Shown here: positions 1-8,518 of the stretch, in pieces
How positions within the stretch are numbered: the first letter of the stretch is position 1
How the letters are laid out: every line of letters starts with the position of its first letter
NCBI RefSeq assembly: GCF_001557115.1
Contig: NZ_LSKQ01000141.1
Location: forward strand, 1 to 26,543
Direction: 5' to 3'
Length of the DNA: 26,543 nt
Source of the DNA: Erythrobacter sp. CCH5-A1
GTDB taxonomy: Bacteria > Pseudomonadota > Alphaproteobacteria > Sphingomonadales > Sphingomonadaceae
Made by a program: the position numbers and the translations under genes
The notes under the pieces: generated by a model
The model's input: only the letters and a program-made list of their open reading frames with translations
Told to the model about the DNA's origin: nothing
Database searches by the model: none

Positions 1-35
1 CCCTCCCCTTCAGGGGAGGGGTTGGGGTGGGGGCT
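1..35. repeat. GC-rich hairpin repeat, left copy
   Basis: The arms CCCTCCCCT and AGGGGAGGG form a perfect stem around a two-base TC centre, followed by a G/T-rich tail and GGGCTC. The same unit occurs at 386-421 in the opposite orientation, with only a few changes in the tail (ACCCCAACCCC against ACCCCCGGCCCC). The two copies enclose the DUF559 reading frame. The repeat is read through in frame and encodes the C-terminal residues HPNPSPEGE of that protein. Confidence 0.8.
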
Positions 36-440
36 CCCCGCTTCTCGCAAGGCTTCACCGATCACGAACATCACCCCTTCAATATTTCCCATCACATCGG
101 GATTGGCCACATGCAGCACCCGCACACCGAACTGTTTGAGATAGGCATCACGCCGCGCATCCTTGTCCGGGTCGGTATGCGTGTCGCCATCCACTTCGAC
201 AGCTAGCTGCGCCGAAGGGCACCAGAAGTCGACGATGCAGCGACCGATCACTTCCTGGCGGCGGAACTTGAAGCCCTCGAACCGGCTACCGGAGACTTCG
301 CGCCACAGACGCTTCTCGGGTTCAGTTGGGTTGCTGCGCATTTCCCGAGCGCGCTTCTTCAATTCGGCTAACGCGTTTGCGGAGAGCCCCCACCCCCGGC
401 CCCTCCCCTGAAGGGGAGGGGAGTTTGTGCGCTTTGCCAT
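1..440 (-). CDS. DUF559 endonuclease-like protein (3' end off window)
   Basis: This open frame has no stop before the window edge; about 146 codons are visible from the ATG at 440. The core reads NPTEPEKRLWREVSGSRFEG, then FKFRRQEVIGRCIVDFWCP, LAVEVDGDTH, and RRDAYLKQFGVRVLHVANPDV. This is the DUF559 family, which has a Vsr/restriction-endonuclease-like fold. The IVDFWC and AVEVDG segments correspond to its presumed metal-binding core. The role of the family is not firmly known; mismatch- or restriction-like nicking is inferred from the fold. The first residues and the last visible ones are encoded by the flanking hairpin repeats, so the true start may be the ATG at 341 (MRSNPTEPEK). It lies 17 nt behind the sufB stop on the same strand, so it is probably co-transcribed with suf. 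Confidence 0.82.
   Translation of the reverse strand, partial: MAKRTNSPPLQGRGRGWGLSANALAELKKRAREMRSNPTEPEKRLWREVSGSRFEGFKFRRQEVIGRCIVDFWCPSAQLAVEVDGDTHTDPDKDARRDAYLKQFGVRVLHVANPDVMGNIEGVMFVIGEALREAGSPHPNPSPEGE
386..421. repeat. GC-rich hairpin repeat, right copy (inverted)
   Basis: The palindrome CCCCTCCCCT-GA-AGGGGAGGGG (400-421) is preceded by GCCCCCACCCCCGG. It is an inverted copy of the repeat at 1-35. It covers the codons just after the ATG at 440, so the N-terminus of the DUF559 frame is repeat-derived. The hairpin could also act as a stem-loop in mRNA between sufB and the next gene. Confidence 0.8.
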
Positions 441-457
441 GTCGGATGGCGTCAGCT

Positions 458-1935
<1,478 letters not shown>

Positions 1936-1939
<4 letters not shown>

Positions 1940-2370
1940 GCCGGAAGGTCCTCGGAAAGGGTGGGGGCCGCGACAGGCCCGCGCAGCTGGGCAAGGGTGA
2001 TGCCCGTCAGCGCGCCGCGCAGCGCGTTGTTGATGATCGGCCAGTGCGGCTTCATGTTGCACCCGGCCTCGAAATCGCACGGGGTGTGATCGATGCAGGC
2101 GGTGAGCGCGATGCGGCCCTCGATCGCCTCGACGATATCCGCGACCGTGATCGCCGCCGCCGGGCGCCCGAGCTGGAGGCCCCCATGCGCGCCCCGGACG
2201 CTGCGCAAAAGCCCCGCCGCGGTCAGCTTCGAGACCAGCTTCTGCACCGTCGGCACCGGAAGGCCGGTTTCGATCGCAAGCTCGGCAGCGCTCACCCGGC
2301 CGTTGCCGCAGTGCAGGGCGGCCTGGCACATCGTGATGACGGCATAATCGGCAAGGTTGGACAAGCGCAT
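1936..2370 (-). CDS. iscR: Rrf2-family Fe-S regulator, IscR-like
   Basis: This 144-aa Rrf2 protein has an N-terminal winged helix ([14 protein letters not shown]; recognition region [19 protein letters not shown]; wing GAHGG) followed by a cluster-binding segment with Cys92, Cys98 and Cys104. That spacing and numbering match E. coli IscR. The IscR fourth ligand His107 is Lys here, with a His at 109, so the fourth ligand may have shifted. In the family, holo-protein represses suf/isc genes and apo-protein releases or rewires them. The ATG at 2370 begins the conserved [11 protein letters not shown]; a longer frame to 2415 would run across the operator and is unlikely. It is the first gene of the suf operon and overlaps sufB by 4 nt. 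SufR or RirA-like roles are alternatives. Confidence 0.93.
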
Positions 2371-2385
2371 TTGCGAGCGGTTCTC

Positions 2386-2410
2386 AATTCGGACGGAATC
2401 AGTCCGAATT
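2386..2410. promoter_or_regulatory. Probable IscR type-1-like operator
   Basis: A perfect inverted repeat has arms AATTCGGAC and GTCCGAATT and a 7-nt spacer, 25 bp in total. On the minus strand the centre reads GGACTGATTCCGTCC. This fits the core of the E. coli IscR type-1 consensus (GACT-R-WWW-Y, then GTC), which is also 25 bp long; the outer arms differ. It lies 15 bp upstream of the regulator's ATG and covers the expected transcription start of the suf promoter, so autorepression is the natural reading. Confidence 0.75.
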
Positions 2411-2412
2411 GG

Positions 2413-2441
2413 CAATTAGGAGCAGTTTGCTCGCATTACAA
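2413..2441 (-). promoter_or_regulatory. Candidate suf operon promoter
   Basis: On the minus strand TTGTAA (2441-2436) and TAATTG (2418-2413) are separated by 17 nt. The -10 match is weak. The position supports it: start of transcription would fall near 2406, inside the palindromic operator. Confidence 0.45.
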
Positions 2442-2453
2442 GCCGCGAAAGGC

Positions 2454-3299
2454 TCATTCGGCTGCGGATTTCAGCGGCGTGCCCGCGTCGCCATGCGCGG
2501 CAGGATCGAGCAGCTCCTCGGCCAGCGACTGCCGCCGGAACTGCGAGGGCGTGCGCCCGGTGTAGCGGCGGATGTCGCGGATCAGGTGGGCCTGGTCGAA
2601 GAAGGTCGCCATCAGCTGGTCGCGCGTCTCGCTGGCAATCCCCGGCTGCGAGAGCAGCATCGCCGCGCGCAGGGCCCGGAAGCGCTTGAGCACCTGTGCG
2701 GGCGGAACCCCGAAAAAGCGCCGGCAGATGCGCTGGACCTGCCGCGGCGACATGCTGACGCTGGCATAGAGATCGGCGAGCGCGGGGTCGAAGCCGCTCG
2801 CCAGCCAGCGCCCGATCGCCTCGACCACGGTGACATGATCTGCTCGCAGGCTGTGGGGCGCGGCAGCGACCACTTCGGTCAGGACGGTGCAAAGATCCTC
2901 GGGTGCGATCTGTCCCTCCCGGCAAGCGGCGGCGGCGGCCTCGAGCGCGGCAATCTGGTCGGCGGTCAGCACCGCTTCGGCCGGGAGCAGCCGGTCATGG
3001 ACTTCGTCGGCGGGCAGATTGGCAAGTCGCTGCCACGCGGCGTGGGTCAGCGACGCACCGACCTGCAGCACCGGCCCTTCCAGCACGGCGCGCGCGCTGC
3101 GCATCTGCGGGGCGTTGAAGAACACGGTCGAGGAGGTCCCCGTGGTCCCGTCGGCGAAAGTGAAATGCACCCGGCCGCGCACCATCACGAGAAGCTGTGC
3201 CGAATAGGCCGGAACGGCTTCCTCAATGCGCCCGCCACCCGTTTCGATCGTGTAGAAGGTGTGGACCAGATCCGTGGCATCGGCCCGCGGCGCGATCAT
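2454..3299 (-). CDS. AraC-family transcriptional regulator
   Basis: The 281-aa protein has an N-terminal beta-rich sensing part (about 1-165), including YSAQLLVMVRGRVHFTFADG, which resembles the N-terminal domains of AraC relatives with a small-ligand cupin. The C-terminal AraC DNA-binding domain (about 170-265) has both helix-turn-helix units: SVSMSPRQVQRICRRFFG and later FFDQAHLIRDIRRYTGRTPSQFRR, the classic second-helix signature. The ATG at 3299 (MIAPRADATDLVHTF) is preferred; 41 upstream codons are open but look non-coding. It is on the same strand as suf and ends just before the suf promoter. Its target is not shown by the sequence. AraC regulators often act on neighbours, but no catabolic operon adjoins it. 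Confidence 0.88.
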   Translation of the reverse strand: MIAPRADATDLVHTFYTIETGGGRIEEAVPAYSAQLLVMVRGRVHFTFADGTTGTSSTVFFNAPQMRSARAVLEGPVLQVGASLTHAAWQRLANLPADEVHDRLLPAEAVLTADQIAALEAAAAACREGQIAPEDLCTVLTEVVAAAPHSLRADHVTVVEAIGRWLASGFDPALADLYASVSMSPRQVQRICRRFFGVPPAQVLKRFRALRAAMLLSQPGIASETRDQLMATFFDQAHLIRDIRRYTGRTPSQFRRQSLAEELLDPAAHGDAGTPLKSAAE

Positions 3300-3449
3300 C
3301 TTCGTGCGAGACGGCAACCCACGATACCCCCGCGAAGCGGAGGCCCCCCTGTTCTGCTTATGCGCAACCCGGCGGCAGCAATGCGCAATCTGCCGCGGCT
3401 TGTCCAGCCGCAAGCACGTCACGCTGTCAGGCTCGATCGATTGTCGGAT

Positions 3450-3485
3450 AAAAAAGGGCGGCCCTCCGAATTGGGAAGACCGCCC
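3450..3485 (-). terminator. Rho-independent terminator
   Basis: On the minus strand GGGCGGTCTTCC pairs with GGAGGGCCGCCC over 12 bp (two G-T pairs), with loop CAATTC, followed by six T. It is the clearest intrinsic terminator in the window. No annotated gene ends just before it, which is why a small RNA is proposed upstream. Confidence 0.85.
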
Positions 3486-3562
3486 ATCGAGTTGAGGAAC
3501 TCATTGCATCGCTGCTCCGAGCCCTTCGGGTCGCATCGGCGCAATAAACCGCGATTCGCGGA
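3450..3562 (-). ncRNA. Candidate small structured RNA
   Basis: Read on the minus strand, a TACAAT element (3572-3567) precedes three consecutive hairpins: CCGCG/CGCGG (3549-3561), CCC-GAA-GGG inside a CCGA/TCGG stem (about 3516-3539), and GAGTT/AACTC (3489-3502). A strong terminator follows. No protein-coding frame is apparent and no downstream gene precedes the terminator, so a free-standing RNA of about 110 nt is possible. No good -35 was found. I could not match it to 6S, SRP RNA, tmRNA or RNase P RNA by eye. Confidence 0.35.
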
Positions 3563-3686
3563 CGGGATTGTATGCAAGCGACAGGAACCGCGCCCGAGGG
3601 GTTCAGGGGCTTGTAAAACTGCGTCAATCTGCACCCGGCAGCCCGGAGGCTCGACACGCGCGCCGCCCTCGCATAGGCGCGCAAGG

Positions 3687-4721
3687 ATGCTGTTCCGCCT
3701 GATCCGACCCGCCGTCTTCGCGCTCGATTCCGAGACCGGACACCGCTTCGCCTTGCGCGCGCTGGCCGCGCTGCCGGCGCGCGCGCCTGCGCCTGCCGGA
3801 AAGCTGGCGGTCGAGGTGGCGGGCCTGACCTTTCCCAATCCGGTGGGCGTTGCGGCGGGCTTCGACAAGGACGCCGAGGTGCCCGATGCGCTGCTGGGCC
3901 TCGGTTTCGGCTTCACCGAGGTGGGCTCGATCACGCCCCTGCCGCAGGCGGGCAACCCCAAGCCGCGCCTGTTCCGACTGGTCGAGGATCAGGCGGTGAT
4001 CAACCGCATGGGGTTCAACAATGGCGGCGGCGCGGCGGCGCTGGCGCGATTGCAGACGCGGGCCGGGCGGCCCGGGATCGTCGGGGTCAATATCGGCGCG
4101 AACAAGGACTCCGCCGATCGCATCACCGATTACGCGATGATGGCGCGGATGATGGCACCTGTCGCCAGCTACCTGTGCGTCAACATCTCCAGCCCCAACA
4201 CCCCGGGCCTGCGCGCGCTGCAGGACGAGAGCGCGCTCACCGGCCTGCTGGATGCCGTGACCGCTGCCCGCGACGAGGCGGGCGCAACGCCGCCGATCTT
4301 CCTCAAGGTCGCGCCCGATCTCGAGCCCGCCGATATCGACGCGATCGCCCGCATCGCCATCGACAAGCGGCTGGGCGCGCTGGTGGTCTCGAACACCACG
4401 ATCTCGCGGCCAGCGCTGCGTTCGGGCCATGCGGGGGAGACGGGAGGCCTGTCGGGCGCGCCCCTGCGCAAGCTAGCCACCCAGCGCTTGCGCGATTTCC
4501 GCAAGGCGACCGGCGGCGCGATCCCGCTGGTCGGAGTCGGCGGGATCGCCACCGCCGAGCACGCGTGGGAGCGCATCCGCGCGGGCGCTTCGCTGGTGCA
4601 ACTCTATTCGGCGATGGTCTACGAAGGCCCCGGCCTCGGCGCGCGGATCGCGCGGGGGCTCGAGGGCCTGATGCGGCGCGACGGCTTCGCCAGCATTGCC
4701 GAAGCGGTGGGAAGCGAATAG
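3687..4721 (+). CDS. pyrD: Dihydroorotate dehydrogenase (quinone), class 2
   Basis: This enzyme oxidises dihydroorotate to orotate with FMN and passes electrons to membrane quinone in pyrimidine synthesis. The 344-aa length fits class 2 (E. coli 336). The N-terminal amphipathic stretch (MLFRLIRPAVFALDSETGH) is the membrane-association region. Signature segments are GVAAGFDKDAE, GFGFTEVGSITP, VINRMGFNNGG and NISSPNTPGLRALQ, the last carrying the class 2 active-site Ser. The FMN phosphate region is PLVGVGGI followed by GASLVQLYSAMVYEGP. The ATG at 3687 begins the conserved N-terminus; AAGG abuts it directly, so its ribosome-binding site is poor. The gamma-glutamyltransferase gene follows after 11 nt, probably in one transcript. 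Confidence 0.97.
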   Translation: MLFRLIRPAVFALDSETGHRFALRALAALPARAPAPAGKLAVEVAGLTFPNPVGVAAGFDKDAEVPDALLGLGFGFTEVGSITPLPQAGNPKPRLFRLVEDQAVINRMGFNNGGGAAALARLQTRAGRPGIVGVNIGANKDSADRITDYAMMARMMAPVASYLCVNISSPNTPGLRALQDESALTGLLDAVTAARDEAGATPPIFLKVAPDLEPADIDAIARIAIDKRLGALVVSNTTISRPALRSGHAGETGGLSGAPLRKLATQRLRDFRKATGGAIPLVGVGGIATAEHAWERIRAGASLVQLYSAMVYEGPGLGARIARGLEGLMRRDGFASIAEAVGSE

Positions 4722-4732
4722 CACCCTTGCCC

Positions 4733-6454
4733 ATGCGCATTCTCCTCGCCCTCGCCGCCCCCTTCGCCCTTGTCCTCGCTGGCTGCGCCACCACCGCAGC
4801 CGACGACATCCCGGCGGCCTCCGAGACGCCTTACCAGCCCGCCGGAGTCAGCAGCGCCGATCCGCGCGCGAGCGCGGCGGGCGAGGCGATCCTCGCGCAG
4901 GGCGGATCGGCGACCGACGCCGCGATCGCGGTGATGCTGGCGCTGACGGTCGTGGAACCGCAGAGCTCCGGCATCGGTGGCGGCGGATTCATGGTGCTGA
5001 GCGACGGGGAAAGCGGCGCGCTCACCACCTATGACGGCCGCGAGACCGCGCCTGCGGCTGCGACCCCGACCCGCTTCCTCGATGCCCAGGGCAAGGTGCT
5101 GGGCCGCGAGACGCGGGTCTTCTCGGGCCTCAGCGTCGGGGTGCCGGGCAACATCGCCCTCGCCGCCAAGGCGCACGCCGCGCACGGCAAGCTGCCCTGG
5201 GCCAAGCTGTTCGCGCCCGCCATCGCGCTCGCCGAGGACGGCTTCGTGATGAACCGGCGCCTCTACGAATCGCTCAAGGGCAACAAGGGCCGGGCCGACA
5301 AAGCGCGAAGCGCCAAGGCGGTGTTCTTCGGCGCGGATGGCGAGCCGCTGCCGGTCGGCGCGACCGTCAAGGTGCCCGAACTCGCCGCCACCTTCCGCAC
5401 GCTCGCAGCGAAAGGCCCGCAAGCCTTCTATGGCCCCGCTTCTGCCGCCGCCCTCGCCGAACACGTCGCCGCCGCCACCCCGCAGGATGGCAGGATGACC
5501 GCCGCCGACGTTGCGGGCTACGCGGCGAAGGAACGCGCACCCGTCTGCGGCAAATATCGCGTCTACCGGATTTGCGGCATGGGCCCGCCGTCTTCGGGCG
5601 GGATCGCGGTGGTGCAGATGCTCGGCCAGCTCGAGCGCTTCGATCTCGCCGCATTGGGCCCCGACAGCCCGGTGTTCTGGCACCTGTTCATCGAGAGCCA
5701 GCGCCTCGCCTACGCCGACCGCGAGCTCTATGCGGGCGACAGCGATTTCATCGAGGTGCCCACCGAGGGTCTGGTCGACCGCGCCTATCTCGCCCGGCGT
5801 TCGGCGCTGATCGACCCCGCGACCACCATCGCCAAGCCCGAAGCCGGGGTGCCCCCCGGCGCGCCGCTCGCGCGCGGGGACGGGCCGGAGGAGCCCGAGA
5901 ACGGCACCACCCACTTCGCCGTGGTTGACGCGGACGGGACCGCGGTCAGCTACACCTCGACCATCGAGGGCGCCTTCGGATCGGGGCTGCATTTCCGCGG
6001 CTTCTACCTCAACAACGAACTCACCGACTTCACCCTGACGCCCGAGGAAGGCGGCAAGCCGGTCGCCAACCGGGTCGAGGGCGGCAAGCGCCCGCGCTCG
6101 TCGATGGCGCCGACCATCGTCTATGACGAGGCCGGCAAGGTGGTGCTGGTGATCGGCGCGGCGGGCGGGCCGACGATCCCGGTCACCGTCGCGCGCGGGA
6201 TCATCGGCGTGCTCGACTTCAAGCTCGGCGCGCAGGAGGCGCTCGCCCTGCCCTTCGCGATGGCCTTCGGCGACACGCTGCTGATCGAGGAGGGCACCGT
6301 GCTCGCCGCCATGCAGGAGCAGCTCGCTGCGCTCGGCCACAAGGGCATCCGCGCGGGGGCGGCGCCGATCAAGGCCAACGCGCTGGGCCGCCGCGCCGAC
6401 GGCAGCTGGGAAGTGGCGACCGAGCCGCGCCTCGTCAGCGTCGTCACCCCCTGA
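4733..6454 (+). CDS. ggt: Gamma-glutamyltransferase, lipoprotein form
   Basis: This Ntn hydrolase cleaves or transfers the gamma-glutamyl group of glutathione and related compounds. The 573 aa compare with about 580 in E. coli. The proprotein should self-cleave before Thr392 in NGTTHFAVVDADG, making that Thr the nucleophile. Other family segments are GSATDAAIAVMLALTVVEPQSSGIGGGGFM near the N-terminus, GPPSSGGIAVVQML and GKRPRSSMAPTIV. The N-terminus is a lipoprotein signal (LVLAGC, Cys18) with Ala at +2, predicting outer-membrane anchoring. E. coli GGT is instead soluble in the periplasm. It is 11 nt downstream of pyrD, with no metabolic link evident. Confidence 0.95.
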   Translation: MRILLALAAPFALVLAGCATTAADDIPAASETPYQPAGVSSADPRASAAGEAILAQGGSATDAAIAVMLALTVVEPQSSGIGGGGFMVLSDGESGALTTYDGRETAPAAATPTRFLDAQGKVLGRETRVFSGLSVGVPGNIALAAKAHAAHGKLPWAKLFAPAIALAEDGFVMNRRLYESLKGNKGRADKARSAKAVFFGADGEPLPVGATVKVPELAATFRTLAAKGPQAFYGPASAAALAEHVAAATPQDGRMTAADVAGYAAKERAPVCGKYRVYRICGMGPPSSGGIAVVQMLGQLERFDLAALGPDSPVFWHLFIESQRLAYADRELYAGDSDFIEVPTEGLVDRAYLARRSALIDPATTIAKPEAGVPPGAPLARGDGPEEPENGTTHFAVVDADGTAVSYTSTIEGAFGSGLHFRGFYLNNELTDFTLTPEEGGKPVANRVEGGKRPRSSMAPTIVYDEAGKVVLVIGAAGGPTIPVTVARGIIGVLDFKLGAQEALALPFAMAFGDTLLIEEGTVLAAMQEQLAALGHKGIRAGAAPIKANALGRRADGSWEVATEPRLVSVVTP

Positions 6455-6490
6455 CAAGCCGGTTGCTGGTGCTTGCCGCTACGGCTGACA

Positions 6491-6506
6491 CCCTCTAACT
6501 AGAGGG
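6491..6506. promoter_or_regulatory. Short inverted repeat upstream of acyl-CoA ligase
   Basis: CCCTCT-AACT-AGAGGG is a perfect 6-bp inverted repeat about 60 bp before the ligase start. No T-tract follows, so it is not a typical terminator. It could be an operator or a leader hairpin. Confidence 0.3.
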
Positions 6507-6567
6507 AGCACGGGGTCGCGCCTCTACCCCGAACGAGATATTCCGAAGGGACCAGGAGCCTTTGCCA

Positions 6568-8427
6568 GTGCATTCCCCCACGCTGCCCCACTCTGCCCGC
6601 GCGGTCGCCAACCCCGCGGACCCGCAGGTCTTGCAGGACATCGATAACGCGCAGAACCTCGTCGCGCTGTTCCTGAAGCGCGCCGACGAGAAGGGCGACG
6701 CGCAGTTCCTCGGCCACAAGACCGGCGGCCGGTGGGTGACGCAGACCTGGCGCTCGGCGGCCGAGCAGGTGTGCCTGATGGCCGAGGCGCTGCGCGCCAT
6801 GGGCCTTGCCGATGGTGACCGCGTCGCGCTGGTCTCCGAGAACCGGCCCGAGTGGTGCATCGCCGACCTCGCGGTCATGGCTGCCGGGTGCATCACCGTG
6901 CCCACCTACACCACCAACACCCGCCGCGATCACGCCCACATCCTCGACAATTCGGGCGCGCGGGCGGTGTTCGTCTCGAACGAGAAGCTGCTCGCCCCGC
7001 TGGTGGGCGCGATCGGGCAGACGGGCCTTGTCGAGCACGTGATCGGCTTCGAGAATTTGAAGCGCCAGCAATCGGGTAGCTTCGAATATCACGACTGGGC
7101 GAGCCTCGTCACCGGGGACGCCGCCGCCGCGCGCGCCGCGGTCGACGCGCGCATCGCCGGGATCGCCCGCGAGGACACCGCCTGCCTCATCTACACCAGC
7201 GGCACCGGCGGCGCGCCGCGCGGGGTGATGCAGCACCATGGCGCGATCCTGTGCAACGTCGCGGGCGCGGCCGAGATCCTGCTCTCCGACTTCGGCATCA
7301 AGGACGAACGCTTCCTCTCCTTCCTGCCGCTCTCGCACGCCTATGAGCACACCGGCGGGCAATATCTGCCCATCGGGGTGGGCGCGGAGATCTTCTATTC
7401 CGAGGGGCTCGAAAAGCTCGCCTCCAACATCGAGGAGACGCGCCCCACCATCATGGTCGTTGTCCCGCGCCTGTTCGAAGTGCTGCGCACGCGGATCATG
7501 AAGCAGGTCGAGAAACAGGGCAAAGTCGCGAACTTCATGATGGACAACGCGCTCAAGATCGCCGCGAACAGTCGCGACGGCAAGAAGCGCCTGCGTGACC
7601 GGCCGATGGACTTCCTGGTCGAGAAGACCCTGCGGCCCAAGATCCGCCAGCGCTTCGGCGGGCGGATCAAGGCGATGGTCTCAGGCGGAGCGCCGCTTAA
7701 CCCCGAAGTCGGCAATTTCTTCGAGGCGATGGGCCTCACCATGCTCCAGGGCTACGGCCAGACCGAGGCCGGGCCGGTGATCAGCTGCAACCGGCCCAAG
7801 GTCGGCCTCAAGATGGACACCGTGGGCCCGGCGATGCGCGGGGTCGAGGTGCGGATCGCCGAGGATGGCGAAATCCTGGTGCGCGGCGAGCTGGTCATGC
7901 ACGGCTACTGGCGCAACGACGCCGAGACCGCGCGCACCCTGCAGGACGGCTGGCTCCACACCGGCGACATCGGGCACCTCGATCACAAGGGCCGGATCAA
8001 GATCACCGACCGCAAGAAGGACATGATCGTCAACGACAAGGGCGACAATATCGCCCCCCAGAAGGTCGAGGGGATGCTGACGCTCCAGCCCGAGATTGCC
8101 CAGGCGATGGTGAGCGGGGACAAGCGGCCTTACGTGGTCGGCCTGATCGTGCCCGATGCCGAATGGGCGCTGGAATGGGCGCGGGCGAACGGCGAGAAGT
8201 TCGATCTCGCCGCGCTCCAGCAGCTCCCCGCCTTCAAGAACGCGGTGCGCGCGGCGGTCGACCGGACCAATGCCGATCTCTCGGTGATCGAGAAGGTCCG
8301 CCAGTTCGCCTTCGCCGACGAGGCCTTCACCATCGAGAACGAGGAAATGACGCCGAGCATGAAGATCCGGCGTCACAAGATCCGCGAGCGCTATCAGGAG
8401 CGGATCGACGGGCTCTACCGCGGCTGA
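6568..8427 (+). CDS. Long-chain fatty acid--CoA ligase (AMP-binding)
   Basis: This protein of about 619 aa of the COG1022/FAA1-like adenylate-forming group activates fatty acids to acyl-CoA via acyl-AMP. Visible motifs are the P-loop YTSGTGGAPRGVM (about 208-220), a variant of the usual SGTTGxPKG with Gly for the second Thr and Arg for Lys; then YGQTEA, GWLHTGDIG and ITDRKKDMIVNDKGDNIAP. The C-terminal catalytic Lys lies in TPSMKIRR, about residue 599. No signal peptide is seen. Start choice: AGGAG at 6554-6558 sits 9 nt before GTG 6568 but only 3 nt before TTG 6562, so GTG is favoured. Chain-length specificity cannot be read from the sequence. Confidence 0.93.
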   Translation: MHSPTLPHSARAVANPADPQVLQDIDNAQNLVALFLKRADEKGDAQFLGHKTGGRWVTQTWRSAAEQVCLMAEALRAMGLADGDRVALVSENRPEWCIADLAVMAAGCITVPTYTTNTRRDHAHILDNSGARAVFVSNEKLLAPLVGAIGQTGLVEHVIGFENLKRQQSGSFEYHDWASLVTGDAAAARAAVDARIAGIAREDTACLIYTSGTGGAPRGVMQHHGAILCNVAGAAEILLSDFGIKDERFLSFLPLSHAYEHTGGQYLPIGVGAEIFYSEGLEKLASNIEETRPTIMVVVPRLFEVLRTRIMKQVEKQGKVANFMMDNALKIAANSRDGKKRLRDRPMDFLVEKTLRPKIRQRFGGRIKAMVSGGAPLNPEVGNFFEAMGLTMLQGYGQTEAGPVISCNRPKVGLKMDTVGPAMRGVEVRIAEDGEILVRGELVMHGYWRNDAETARTLQDGWLHTGDIGHLDHKGRIKITDRKKDMIVNDKGDNIAPQKVEGMLTLQPEIAQAMVSGDKRPYVVGLIVPDAEWALEWARANGEKFDLAALQQLPAFKNAVRAAVDRTNADLSVIEKVRQFAFADEAFTIENEEMTPSMKIRRHKIRERYQERIDGLYRG

Positions 8428-8518
8428 GCGCTCGGTGCGCCCTTGCTGGCCGGATGACGCATGGCACCGCAGTGGCGGGCCGGATAGACCAGCGGCAATT
8501 CGGCAAGGAGACGGCGGC

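Larger units (their letters stand above)
3300..3686. other. 387-bp intergenic region
   Basis: This lies between the divergently transcribed araC-type gene and pyrD. It holds the minus-strand terminator at 3450-3485 and the small-RNA candidate at 3450-3562. The rest (3563-3686) presumably carries the pyrD leader and promoter, but no convincing plus-strand -35/-10 pair was seen. Open frames here show no recognisable protein. Confidence 0.6.

Noticed and set aside
1940..2329. N-terminal extension of sufB to 2329
   Set aside because: It overlaps the Rrf2 regulator in another frame. The ATGA overlap at 1936-1939 and SufB family length support the start at 1939.
4619..6457. 612-codon frame antisense to the gamma-glutamyltransferase gene
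   Set aside because: It mirrors a well-supported gene and its product is compositionally biased without motifs.
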